Source: Alicyclobacillus hesperidum
Lineage (GTDB): Bacteria > Bacillota > Bacilli > Alicyclobacillales > Alicyclobacillaceae
Direction: 5' to 3'
Length of the DNA: 64,000 nt
NCBI RefSeq assembly: GCF_900107035.1
Contig: NZ_FNOJ01000009.1
Location: forward strand, 54,464-118,463
Notes under the pieces: model-generated
The model's input: only the letters and a program-made list of their open reading frames with translations
What the model was told of the DNA's origin: nothing
Database searches by the model: none
Shown here: positions 53,916 to 61,991 of the stretch, one piece after another
Numbering within the stretch: the stretch's first letter is position 1
Layout of the letters: each line of letters opens with the position of its first letter
Program-made: the position numbers and the translations under genes

Positions 53916-54575
53916 TTATCTGATCCGAGAACGCCTGTATGCCTCGATAAAAGCTTTCGCTCGGCATGTGATCACACTGTAATTGCCATCCTTAATCGCT
54001 TCGCGATCCACGAGTGAGCTGCCTAGACCAACCGCTTTCGCGCCAGCGACGAAGAACCCCTCGACGTTTGCCAACGTAACGCCCCCAACCGCCACCAGTG
54101 GCAAACCGGGTGCCACTGCCTGCACTTGCCGAAGGTATGCAGTGCCGCCGCGATTTGCTGGAAACACCTTCACCATCGGTGCACCAGCCCTAAGCGCGGC
54201 CGCGATTTCGCTCGGTGTCAACGCCCCAGGCAAGACCGGTACGCCCTCCGCCAAACCAGCCTCCACGACGACCGGATCGACATGGGGTGCCACTAGGAAC
54301 GACGCCCCGAAAGCTATCGCTTCCCTTGCCTCACTCGCCGACAATACAGTGCCTGCCCCGATCTGCATGCGCCCGAAAAAATGCTGACATAAAGCCGCAA
54401 TCGAGCGGTGTGCATCCGGCGTATTCAACGTCACTTCCATCACTCGCACGCCGCCGGCGTACAAAGCCTGACCTAGCTCGATGACATGCGTGGACGGCAC
54501 ACCGCGCACAATCGCGATCACGCCCGTCTCTGCAACAGCCTGGCGAAACCGTTCCCCATATGCGTTGCTCACCAT
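53916..54575 (-). CDS. KDPG/KHG-type class I aldolase
   Basis: A 219-aa TIM-barrel aldolase cleaving 2-keto-3-deoxy sugar acids or their phosphates to pyruvate and an aldehyde. GVIAIVRG, the Glu of VMEVTLNTP, IGAGTVLS, and the Schiff-base Lys in APMVKVFPAN are all present. ATG 54575 overlaps the dgoD stop by 7 nt (ATGGTGA). No 2-keto-3-deoxy-sugar-acid kinase is in the operon, so either an unphosphorylated substrate is used or the kinase is elsewhere. Confidence 0.9.
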   Translation of the reverse strand: MVSNAYGERFRQAVAETGVIAIVRGVPSTHVIELGQALYAGGVRVMEVTLNTPDAHRSIAALCQHFFGRMQIGAGTVLSASEAREAIAFGASFLVAPHVDPVVVEAGLAEGVPVLPGALTPSEIAAALRAGAPMVKVFPANRGGTAYLRQVQAVAPGLPLVAVGGVTLANVEGFFVAGAKAVGLGSSLVDREAIKDGNYSVITCRAKAFIEAYRRSRIR

Positions 54576-55723
54576 TCCGCCACCGATCCATCCACGTTAC
54601 GCCAGACAGGATTTCGCCAATCGTGTCCGCATTTGGCGGCCTCTTGCACAGAGGCTTCGTCAATTTTCAACCCCAATCCCGGCCCGTCAGGCAACGAAAC
54701 AAAACCGTCGTTATAGGCAAACACCGAAGGATCCTCGACATAGTCAAGCAAGTCGTTCTCGAGATTGTAATGAATGCCGAGGCTCTGCTCTTGGATAAAC
54801 GCATTGGGCGTGCACGCGTCCAATTGCAACGAAGCAGCCAGCGCGATCGGACCCAAGGGACAGTGAGGCGCAAGTGCGACATCGTGGGCTTCGGCCATCG
54901 CGGCAATTTTTTTGCACTCCGAAATACCGCCTGCGTGCGACAAGTCCGGCTGGATGATATCCACGTATCCCCCTGCCAAAAGCCGTTTATAGTCCCATCG
55001 CGAATACAACCGCTCTCCGGTCGCAATCGGCATCGCGGCAACCTGAGCAATCTCGCGCAGTGCCTCGTCATTTTCAGGCAATACCGGTTCTTCGATAAAC
55101 ATCAAATCGAAAGGGCGCAGTTCCTGGGCAAGGACTTTAGCCATAGGACGATGCAAACGACCGTGAAAATCGACGGCGATACCAAAGTCCTCGCCCACCG
55201 CGTCGCGCACCGCCTGTACTCGTTCCAGTACCGCATTGATCTTTTTATGCGTGTCAATCCAGTGCATCTCTTCTGTCGCGTTCATTTTAATTGCGGTAAA
55301 CCCTTGCTCCATGCGCGCTTTGGCCGCCATGCCGACATCGCTCGGCCGATCGCCGCCAATCCACGCATATACCCGCATTTTGTCGCGTACCCGACCGCCT
55401 AACATCTCGTAGACCGGCATGTTGTAGCGCTTGCCCTTGAGATCCCACAACGCCTGGTCGATGCCTGCGATGGCACTCATCAAGACCGGACCGCCGCGGT
55501 AGAACCCCCCACGGTACAAAACCTGCCAAAGATCTTCGATGCGATCCGCATCTGCGCCGACGATGTACGTCTGCAGCTCACTTACGGCCGCTGCCACGGT
55601 GCGCGCCCGTCCCTCGACGACCGGTTCTCCCCAGCCTGTCAAACCTTCTTCATCGGTTACCTTGACAAACAGCCAACGGGGAGGAACAAGAAACCATTCA
55701 ACCGAGGCGATTTTCACCGCCAT
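54569..55723 (-). CDS. dgoD: D-galactonate dehydratase family protein
   Basis: An enolase-superfamily enzyme close to E. coli DgoD along its length: PPRWLFVKVTDEEGLTGWGEPVVEGRART, FYRGGPVLMSAIAGIDQALWDLKGK, DFHGRLHRPMAKVL, FIEEPVLPEN, IQPDLSHAGGISECKKIAAMAEAHDVALAPHCPLGPIALAA, and ending DWRNPVWRNVDGSVAEW. ATG at 55723 gives 384 aa, matching DgoD. Product: 2-keto-3-deoxy-galactonate, to be cleaved by the adjacent aldolase. Related aldonates are possible substrates. Confidence 0.93.
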   Translation of the reverse strand: MAVKIASVEWFLVPPRWLFVKVTDEEGLTGWGEPVVEGRARTVAAAVSELQTYIVGADADRIEDLWQVLYRGGFYRGGPVLMSAIAGIDQALWDLKGKRYNMPVYEMLGGRVRDKMRVYAWIGGDRPSDVGMAAKARMEQGFTAIKMNATEEMHWIDTHKKINAVLERVQAVRDAVGEDFGIAVDFHGRLHRPMAKVLAQELRPFDLMFIEEPVLPENDEALREIAQVAAMPIATGERLYSRWDYKRLLAGGYVDIIQPDLSHAGGISECKKIAAMAEAHDVALAPHCPLGPIALAASLQLDACTPNAFIQEQSLGIHYNLENDLLDYVEDPSVFAYNDGFVSLPDGPGLGLKIDEASVQEAAKCGHDWRNPVWRNVDGSVAEW

Positions 55724-55883
55724 CACCTCATTCCAGGGAACACGGGCTCGGCAAGCCAGCTTGTATGCGGTTTCAACGAGTTGGCTTGCCGGTCCGCACA
55801 CTTGTATACAACCTCTCTTTGATTATAAACGATAGCACGTAACTCGTGCCGAAGACATCAAGTTTCTTTCATAGGGTTAAACA

Positions 55884-57251
55884 TCAACCTTCCTTGCTGA
55901 CGTAACCGTAAACTTCCGGAAGGATAAAAACAGAAGCTAGCAAACCACACAACGGGAACAACACGGTGAACAACGTCGCATTCGCCGTTCCAATCATGGC
56001 AAAGAACGACGGGAACAAAAAGATACCTAAGAAACCTGACACCTTGATCCACATATACGCAAAACCGCTCGAAATTCCGCGGTAGCGCGCCGACGCAACC
56101 ATGGACGGAATGGTCATACAGTTTTCAGCATCCCAATAGTGACCCCACAGCATCAGCCCCGCAGCAAACGGTAAAAGAATGTTGTGGCCTGTGTACAGAG
56201 CAGCCGCCGCAATGAGAAGGGCTATACCAACAATCGAGAATCCCCAGATGCTGAGTTTCTTCTGACCAATTTTTGGCGTGATCAGAGGTCCGACCAAACC
56301 AGAGATGAGAGCCACCACATAGACTGCAAGCGTAATCAAATCCGTGTCAAACGTTCCGGTCACATGCACGAGAGCGAATAGCACCGGTAGATAAAAAGCG
56401 AACGTTGCGAACTCACCGTTTTGCATAAAACCTGCGATCCAGCCGTATAAGCTCGCCCGGAACCGCACAGGGTCCTTGCGAAGATCTCGCAAAAACTCGC
56501 GAAGTTTGGGCGTAGGAACGGGTTCGTCAGCATCGGGAAGCATCTCCAGCGGATCGCCATACATCTGACGAGCGATGGCTTTCGCTTCACGATACCTACC
56601 ACGTTGGATGAGCCAAATGGCCGTCTCTGGCAAGTTGAGGCGTAGGAAGAACAGAATGATGGCCGGAACGCCTGACAAACCAAGCACGATCCGCCAGAGC
56701 AAAGCATCCTTGACACCAATGCCAAGGAACAATAAAACAACCGCGATGGCTACTACCTCGCCGACGGCGAACATAATCTGCCACCGATTGCCCATGACTT
56801 CGCGCTTTCCGCTCTGCATGAACTCCATGATGTACGTATAACCGTTTGCAATGTCCGTACCTAGCGGAATGCCAATAATAAAGCGGATGATGACCAGCAT
56901 CGTCATATCCGTTGCAAACGCTTGCAACACGCCGAAGACGAAGAACATGAGCATGGTGCCGAGAAACACCGCGCGGCGGCCGATTTTGTCGGTCAGCCAA
57001 CCACCAATCAAGGCACCGATGAGCGCCCCGCCCTGTGTTGCCGCAGATGCTAAACCGAGCATCAACGCGGACGGATGGTAGATGGCCTTAATGAACACAA
57101 TGACAAATGAGATGGAGTACAGATCCCAGGCCTCGATGAAAATAGAGGCAATCATGAGCCAGCCAATCTTGGTTCCACTTGGACTGTACTTTTCCACCAA
57201 TCGCGAAATCGCCGCCGCTGCCCTTGGCTCTATACCAAGCGCATTTTCCAT
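55884..57251 (-). CDS. MFS transporter, probable sugar-acid uptake
   Basis: A 455-aa major-facilitator protein with about 12 membrane segments, the loop motif GGWLTDKIGRRAVFLGTMLM between helices 2 and 3, and PETAIWLIQRGRYREAKAIARQMYG in the central loop, the metabolite:H+ symporter/sugar-acid pattern. It is the first gene of the catabolic operon; a palindromic operator lies 39-58 bp upstream of its start. AGGAGG precedes the ATG. Confidence 0.9.
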   Translation of the reverse strand: MENALGIEPRAAAAISRLVEKYSPSGTKIGWLMIASIFIEAWDLYSISFVIVFIKAIYHPSALMLGLASAATQGGALIGALIGGWLTDKIGRRAVFLGTMLMFFVFGVLQAFATDMTMLVIIRFIIGIPLGTDIANGYTYIMEFMQSGKREVMGNRWQIMFAVGEVVAIAVVLLFLGIGVKDALLWRIVLGLSGVPAIILFFLRLNLPETAIWLIQRGRYREAKAIARQMYGDPLEMLPDADEPVPTPKLREFLRDLRKDPVRFRASLYGWIAGFMQNGEFATFAFYLPVLFALVHVTGTFDTDLITLAVYVVALISGLVGPLITPKIGQKKLSIWGFSIVGIALLIAAAALYTGHNILLPFAAGLMLWGHYWDAENCMTIPSMVASARYRGISSGFAYMWIKVSGFLGIFLFPSFFAMIGTANATLFTVLFPLCGLLASVFILPEVYGYVSKEG

Positions 57252-57289
57252 CTGCTAACCTCCTTTGGCCGACGCGGATTTCCCCGCGA

Positions 57290-57309
57290 TCGACATGTAT
57301 ACTTGTCGA
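57290..57309. promoter_or_regulatory. GntR-type operator upstream of the sugar-acid operon
   Basis: TCGACATGTATACTTGTCGA: arms TCGACA/TGTCGA around GTATAC, a dyad with only the inner t/t pair unmatched. GTATAC-centred sites with TTGT/ACAA flanks are typical of FadR-subfamily GntR regulators of sugar acids. On the minus strand TATACA within it could be the -10 (TGTCGG 17 nt upstream), so binding would block the promoter. The gntR gene is adjacent. Confidence 0.65.
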
Positions 57310-57356
57310 CATCTTATTCCGACATGAACCGTTCGATGACTACCCAGAAAGGCAGT

Positions 57357-58109
57357 CTAGGAAAGTCCAAATAGCGTCTCAACCAGGCTTTTCGTCTCCT
57401 CCAAATGTCTTTGAACGACAGCTTGCACGAGGTCTTCGTCGCCAACGACGAGTGCCTTGACCAATTCGCGGTGTTGCTCTAACGACCCAGACATATCGTC
57501 GGGACAACGTTCCAATCGCCGTTCAGTCACCACAGCTAGGGTCGCGTGCACGATTTCCCGGATCTCACCCCACATATGCCACAACCGCTTGTGTCCTGCA
57601 GCTCCCACAACGCGCTCGTGAAACCGTAAATCCCAAGCAGCAAATTCTACGTGGTTGCCATGCCGCACAGCCAATTCCATCTTATCGACCATTTGTGTCA
57701 ACTCGATACACAAGGCGGATCGTACGTCGTCCGATTGCGCAGCAACCCGGCTGAACGCGAAGCGTTCAATCAAGAAGCGAACGTCGTATAATTCTTGTAC
57801 GTCTCCCGCATCCAAGCCTTTGACGATCGCACCCATTCTCGCTAGCTCAATCACGCCTTCGTGAGCCAACTCGCGCAACGCTTCGCGAACCGGAGATCGG
57901 CTCGTGCCAAACTCGCGAGCCAGTTGATTCTCCGATATCACCTCCCCTTTGGCCAACGTTCCTGAAACGATTCGACAACGTAGTTGATCTGCGATTTTGG
58001 CTCCCAAGGTGACAGAGGGCGATATCGTCGCATCCGCCAACCGCAACACCCCGTTTCTTTGCTTATGTTTGTCTTGGATTTGACACAAAGTAAGTTTATG
58101 CCGTATCAT
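57357..58109 (-). CDS. GntR family regulator, FadR subfamily
   Basis: Up to 250 aa with an N-terminal winged helix (LGAKIADQLRCRIVSGTLAKGEVISENQLAREFGTSRSPVREALRELAHEGVIELARMGAIVKG) and an all-helical FCD ligand-binding domain (VRFLIERFAFSRVAA, DLRFHERVVGAAGHKRLW, EQHRELVKALVVGDEDLVQAVVQRHLEET) with the metal-binding Asp/His set. The start is uncertain (ATG 58109 or GTG near 58049). It most likely represses the downstream sugar-acid operon until a sugar acid binds. Confidence 0.9.
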   Translation of the reverse strand: MIRHKLTLCQIQDKHKQRNGVLRLADATISPSVTLGAKIADQLRCRIVSGTLAKGEVISENQLAREFGTSRSPVREALRELAHEGVIELARMGAIVKGLDAGDVQELYDVRFLIERFAFSRVAAQSDDVRSALCIELTQMVDKMELAVRHGNHVEFAAWDLRFHERVVGAAGHKRLWHMWGEIREIVHATLAVVTERRLERCPDDMSGSLEQHRELVKALVVGDEDLVQAVVQRHLEETKSLVETLFGLS

Positions 58110-58126
58110 AGCTCTCGCATGATGTG

Positions 58127-58141
58127 CTTACAAATTGTAAG
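58127..58141. promoter_or_regulatory. Palindrome CTTACAA-A-TTGTAAG between gntR and wrbA
   Basis: Perfect 7-bp arms around a central A, in the 91-bp region between the divergent gntR and wrbA genes. TTAC...GTAA dyads are seen at promoters of quinone-detoxification genes controlled by YodB/CatR-type regulators in Bacillus; the assignment here is by resemblance only. Confidence 0.45.
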
Positions 58142-58200
58142 TATATGATGTAAAGAGAGAGATTCTGCGGAGATAAACCAAGAACTTGGAGGGAATCGCC

Positions 58201-58815
58201 ATGACGAAGGTCAAACTCGCAATCATCTACTACAGTTCCACCGGCACTAACTACCAAATGGCACAATATGCTGCTGACGCCGCACGCGAAATGGGCGCCG
58301 ACGTCAAAGTGCTCAAAGTTCCGGAACTAGCTCCCCCAGAAGCTATCGCGTCGAACCCAGCCTGGCAGGCGCACCACGACAGGACGCGCGAGGTTCCAAT
58401 TGCTTCGGCAGCGGATGTCGAGTGGGCAGACGCCATCATCTTTAGTGTGCCAACGCGCTTTGGCAACGTACCCTCGCAGTTCAAACAGTTCATGGATACG
58501 CTTGGCGGCCTCTGGGCTCAAGGCAAAACAGCAAACAAAGTTGTGAGCGCGATGTCGAGCGCACAAAACCCGCATGGTGGTCAAGAAGCAACCATCCTAG
58601 CGCTTTACACGTCGATGTACCACTGGGGTACCATCATCGCAGCTCCCGGTTTCACGGATGCATCCGCTTATACGTCCGGGGGCAATCCATATGGGACAAG
58701 CGTAACAGCGCGAGAGGATGGCGTCATCGACGAAGGCACCATCGCAGCCATCAAACATCAAGCTCGTCGTACAGTCACCGTTGCACAGTGGATCAAGGCT
58801 GGTCAAGCGCAATAA
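58201..58815 (+). CDS. wrbA: NAD(P)H:quinone oxidoreductase, WrbA type
   Basis: A 204-aa flavodoxin-fold protein. The FMN phosphate loop IIYYSSTGTNYQMAQYAA is near the N-terminus, with PTRFGNVPSQFKQFMDTLGGLWAQGKTANKVVSAMSSAQNPHGGQEATILALYTSMYHWG and SGGNPYGTS, as in WrbA. It reduces quinones by two electrons. ATG 58201 follows GGAGGG; the earlier ATG at 58186 lacks a site. Confidence 0.92.
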   Translation: MTKVKLAIIYYSSTGTNYQMAQYAADAAREMGADVKVLKVPELAPPEAIASNPAWQAHHDRTREVPIASAADVEWADAIIFSVPTRFGNVPSQFKQFMDTLGGLWAQGKTANKVVSAMSSAQNPHGGQEATILALYTSMYHWGTIIAAPGFTDASAYTSGGNPYGTSVTAREDGVIDEGTIAAIKHQARRTVTVAQWIKAGQAQ

Positions 58816-58824
58816 GACAGGTCC

Positions 58825-58862
58825 AAAAAACCCGCGCACGTATGGCACCGCGCGGGTTTTTT
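58825..58862. terminator. Bidirectional terminator between wrbA and the dehydrogenase gene
   Basis: AAAAAA-CCCGCGC-ACGTATGGCACC-GCGCGGG-TTTTTT (the loop includes two unpaired C), with T runs in both orientations between two convergent genes. Confidence 0.9.
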
Positions 58863-58878
58863 GGTGACGCGTTCAGCT

Positions 58879-59772
58879 TTAGCTTTTGAGGAAATCCGGA
58901 TCGCGATAGCTTGGGTGTGGATAGCGGTAAAAACCTTCACCCGACTCACGCCCCAGTTTACCAAGATCAATCATGTCTTTCAGCTTGGCCGCCAGTTGGT
59001 CGTACTTTTGCTTTCCTGCCTTTGCCTTCCCACTCGCAATATTGTAAGCCGTACGCACGCCAACGGTATCGAGGATGGCAAATGGCCCTTCGGGTGCCCC
59101 AGTCGCAATCATCCACGTCTTATCGATAGTCTCCGGGTCCGCCACTCCGTTCACCCACAACATCTGTGCAGCTTCCAAAAAAGGTACCAACAGTGAATTG
59201 AGAATATATCCAGGCTGCTCCTTGTAAATCGGCAACGGCACCATGCCAATTGCTTTGGCGAATTCGATCACGTCCTGAAATACCTGATCATCGGTTCCCG
59301 GGTGCTTCATAATTTCGGCTGTATTGTGCACCCAAATCGAGTTTGCAAAATGCAAAGCAAGAAACTTACTCGGTCGCCCCGTCGCCTCCGCGAACTGACT
59401 TGGCAATAAGGTTGACGAATTTGTCGCAAAAACGGTCTTCTCCGGGGCTACCTTGGCAAGCTGTTCATAAAATGCCGTTTTGATGTCCGGTACTTCGGGT
59501 ACCGCCTCAATGACGAGATCGGCTTTGGCTACAGCTTCCTTCAAATCTGTGCAGAACTGAATTCGTGCAAACGCTGCGTTGACCTGGCCTTCAGTGGCTT
59601 TTAAGTCGCGCTGATACGCTGGTTTCAAACCAATGATTCGATTTTTGGCGCGTTCGATTGCCTCGTTGTCCACATCGTACAAATACACCTCAAAGCCGTG
59701 AAACGCCGTCTGGTAGGCAATCTGGCTGCCAAGTACGCCGCCACCAGCCACCATAATGTAATGAAAATCCAT
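58879..59772 (-). CDS. 3-hydroxyacyl-CoA (3-hydroxybutyryl-CoA) dehydrogenase family protein
   Basis: A 297-aa NAD-dependent dehydrogenase: Rossmann start MVAGGGVLGSQIAYQTAFHGFEVYLYD, ADLVIEAVPEVPDIKTAFYEQL, FATNSSTLLPSQFAEATGRPSKFLALHFAN, then the C-terminal domain with KEQPGYILNSLLVPFLEAA and GRESGEGFYRYPHP. The catalytic His is in LALHFAN. ATG 59772 follows AAAGGAGGA. It stands alone, without adjacent thiolase or crotonase genes, so the pathway is unclear. Confidence 0.9.
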   Translation of the reverse strand: MDFHYIMVAGGGVLGSQIAYQTAFHGFEVYLYDVDNEAIERAKNRIIGLKPAYQRDLKATEGQVNAAFARIQFCTDLKEAVAKADLVIEAVPEVPDIKTAFYEQLAKVAPEKTVFATNSSTLLPSQFAEATGRPSKFLALHFANSIWVHNTAEIMKHPGTDDQVFQDVIEFAKAIGMVPLPIYKEQPGYILNSLLVPFLEAAQMLWVNGVADPETIDKTWMIATGAPEGPFAILDTVGVRTAYNIASGKAKAGKQKYDQLAAKLKDMIDLGKLGRESGEGFYRYPHPSYRDPDFLKS

Positions 59773-59905
59773 CAACAGTCCTCCTTTCGTGACGTTCAAG
59801 TATAACGGTATCCCCACTTGGAAAGTAATGCAAGTTGCACGGTCATTCCCTGCGTAACTGGAACCCACCAGTTCCATCGTCGACTCGGCCGACGAACTCG
59901 GTCGC

Positions 59906-60433
59906 CTAAGCAAATGAGTAGGAATCCCGGCTCAGATAAATGACAACGAGGTCCAGATGTTCCGCAATCTCCGCGAGTTCCTCACAGGTTTCAACCGTTT
60001 CGCCCATATATTCAACGCGATCGCGCTCGATTACAAACCAACTCGAGTAAACGCTCGGCGGCCCGTATGATAGTCTCAGTTTCGAAATGATGGTTGGCTG
60101 AGAAATGAAGTGCTGCACAACCGCCCTAGTGGATGGCGAACTGATGCCATCTAGATAAGACCGAATCGCGTGCATGGCCAACAAACTCGTCGGTCGTGAC
60201 AAAAGTCGCAAAGCATCTTCAATGGCTTGGTCTCCATAACCTTCTTCTTTCATTTCGTTTTTGATGCCGTGATAAATTGCAGAGGATTGAGTCTCTTGTT
60301 GTCCAAGAATAATTCGTTCGCGCCAATCCGCATTGGTAGCGTTTTCAAACGTTTCGCGATCGCGATTCCTTAAAGCCATGTCAATCAAGACTCCTCGAAT
60401 GATTTGCAAAGCCATTTCGGACTTTGTCATCAT
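59906..60433 (-). CDS. Unrecognised 175-aa protein
   Basis: From ATG 60433, behind a strong GGGGGAGGTGG site, the frame reads MMTKSEMALQIIRGVLIDMA, then RNRDRETFENATNADWRERI and YSSWFVIERDRVEYMGETVE, ending HLDLVVIYLSRDSYSFA. It looks soluble and mixed helical with a small beta-rich end. I do not recognise a family. It lies between the dehydrogenase gene and the USP-like/ldh/pfkA group on the same strand, with a 143-bp gap to the USP-like gene. Confidence 0.65.
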   Translation of the reverse strand: MMTKSEMALQIIRGVLIDMALRNRDRETFENATNADWRERIILGQQETQSSAIYHGIKNEMKEEGYGDQAIEDALRLLSRPTSLLAMHAIRSYLDGISSPSTRAVVQHFISQPTIISKLRLSYGPPSVYSSWFVIERDRVEYMGETVETCEELAEIAEHLDLVVIYLSRDSYSFA

Positions 60434-60576
60434 TCCACCTCCCCCCTCTTTGTAACGAATAGAATTAGAATATTCAATATGAAAATGCGGTAGCAACATA
60501 TGACCGTCAACTTCGAAGCCAGTGGCGCTGAATGCTAAAAGAGTAGCCCCCCTCATACGGAGGGGGAAGCACGATG

Positions 60577-61008
60577 TTATGGCTGGCTAGTCGCGAGTGG
60601 AAGATCTAGCCTTGTATCGTCAAAAAGTACACGATGTGTCCCCAGGCTTGCTAGTAAATCCTCATCACATCGATTGCGACATACGGCCACGATGTCCGCA
60701 TGCTCTTCCCGGATGACGCGGTCAATGACCACGCTGCGATTGCCGACCTCGTGTCGGAACTTGACGCGATCGAGCCAATGTAAAAACACATGTGATACAT
60801 GTTCTTCTAGTTCCTGCTTGAACACCAGTTCAGCGTCTGGAAGTATATAGTGAGCATGGGTCCCTGCATCAAGGCATAGTCCTTCTTGCGGATCGGAGAT
60901 ATACAGAACAGTAATCCGAAAATCGTCGACCACATCAAAATACTGCTTAAGGCTTCCCAAGCGATCAACGTCGTCGATTTCGCTCACAATCATGACCGTG
61001 TTCATCAT
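60577..61008 (-). CDS. Divergent universal-stress-protein-like protein
   Basis: A 143-aa protein with a USP-like plan: beta strand TVMIVSEIDD, ITVLYISDP, a long helical region, HEVGNRSVVIDRVIREEHADIVAVC. The glycine-rich ATP loop GxxGxxxxGS of true UspA proteins is absent; the aligned region reads CRNRCDEDLLASLGTHRVLF. So if it is a USP it probably does not bind ATP in the usual way. It is 9 bp downstream of ldh. A canonical UspA is at 63057. Confidence 0.55.
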   Translation of the reverse strand: MMNTVMIVSEIDDVDRLGSLKQYFDVVDDFRITVLYISDPQEGLCLDAGTHAHYILPDAELVFKQELEEHVSHVFLHWLDRVKFRHEVGNRSVVIDRVIREEHADIVAVCRNRCDEDLLASLGTHRVLFDDTRLDLPLATSQP

Positions 61009-61017
61009 GCTTCCCCC

Positions 61018-61953
61018 TCATTTTGCAACAGCTAATGCTTCTTGAATTCGCGCCCGCAGCTCTCGTGCGGATGCCTCAAAGGCGGTCTGCTCCCCCACCG
61101 ACAGCGGCAAATCGATCACCTTTTCGACCCCGCTCGCTCCTACGACACACGGCACGCCCATATAGACATCAGATATGCCGCGATATTCGTGGAGCAGAGT
61201 GGACACGTTTAACACCGCATGCTCGTCGTACAAGATGGCGGTACAGATCCGATCCAAAGCCAGCGCGATCGCATAGCTGGTATATCCTTTAGACTCGATA
61301 ATCTCGTACGCAGCTTTGCGAGTCTGCAACGCGACACGTCGACGTTTTTCTGCTGTGAGGTCAATAAGTGTGCCAACGACGTTTGCCGTACTCCAAACAG
61401 GCACCTCGGTGTCACCGTGCTCACCGATGATATGTGCATGAACACTTCTCGGATCGACATCGAGCTCGGACCCGAGTAAGAACCGAAAGCGTGCGCTATC
61501 AAGAACCGTGCCAGAACCTATTACGTGCCCTATAGGCAAATTGGCTTCTTGATTCGCCACGTACGAAAGTACATCAACGGGATTCGTCGCAACGAGTAAA
61601 ATACCTTGGAAATTACAACTTCTCAGTTGACCGACGACATCTCGGATAATCCGAACGTTTCGAACAAGCAATTGCTGTCTGGTCTCACCAGGTCGTTGTG
61701 CAACACCGGCGGTTACAATCACGATGTCCGCATCGGCGCAGTCCTGGTACGTTCCCACCCAAATTCTTGAACATCCAACAAACGGAAGACCATGTTGCAT
61801 GTCCAGGACCTCTCCGTTTGCTTTGCGAACATTTGTATCGATGAGAACAATCTCTGCAGCTCGCGACCGTAAGAACAGTGTATATGCGGTTGTGGCTCCT
61901 ACAGCGCCCGCTCCCACCACAACAATGCGCGTTGGCTTCGTTTTGATTGCCAT
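61018..61953 (-). CDS. ldh: L-lactate dehydrogenase
   Basis: Interconverts pyruvate and L-lactate with NADH. A 311-aa LDH/MDH-family protein: RIVVVGAGAVGATTAYTL, the substrate loop VTAGVAQRPGETR with Gln86 (lactate specificity; Arg in malate dehydrogenases), ATNPVDVLSYV, and the catalytic His in IIGEHGDTEVPVWS. It lies 38 bp downstream of pfkA, giving a glycolysis-fermentation pair flanked by stress proteins, consistent with oxygen limitation, though no Rex site was identified. Confidence 0.95.
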   Translation of the reverse strand: MAIKTKPTRIVVVGAGAVGATTAYTLFLRSRAAEIVLIDTNVRKANGEVLDMQHGLPFVGCSRIWVGTYQDCADADIVIVTAGVAQRPGETRQQLLVRNVRIIRDVVGQLRSCNFQGILLVATNPVDVLSYVANQEANLPIGHVIGSGTVLDSARFRFLLGSELDVDPRSVHAHIIGEHGDTEVPVWSTANVVGTLIDLTAEKRRRVALQTRKAAYEIIESKGYTSYAIALALDRICTAILYDEHAVLNVSTLLHEYRGISDVYMGVPCVVGASGVEKVIDLPLSVGEQTAFEASARELRARIQEALAVAK

Positions 61954-61991
61954 GCATTCATCACCTTGCTTCGTTTCATCTTCAGGCTCTG

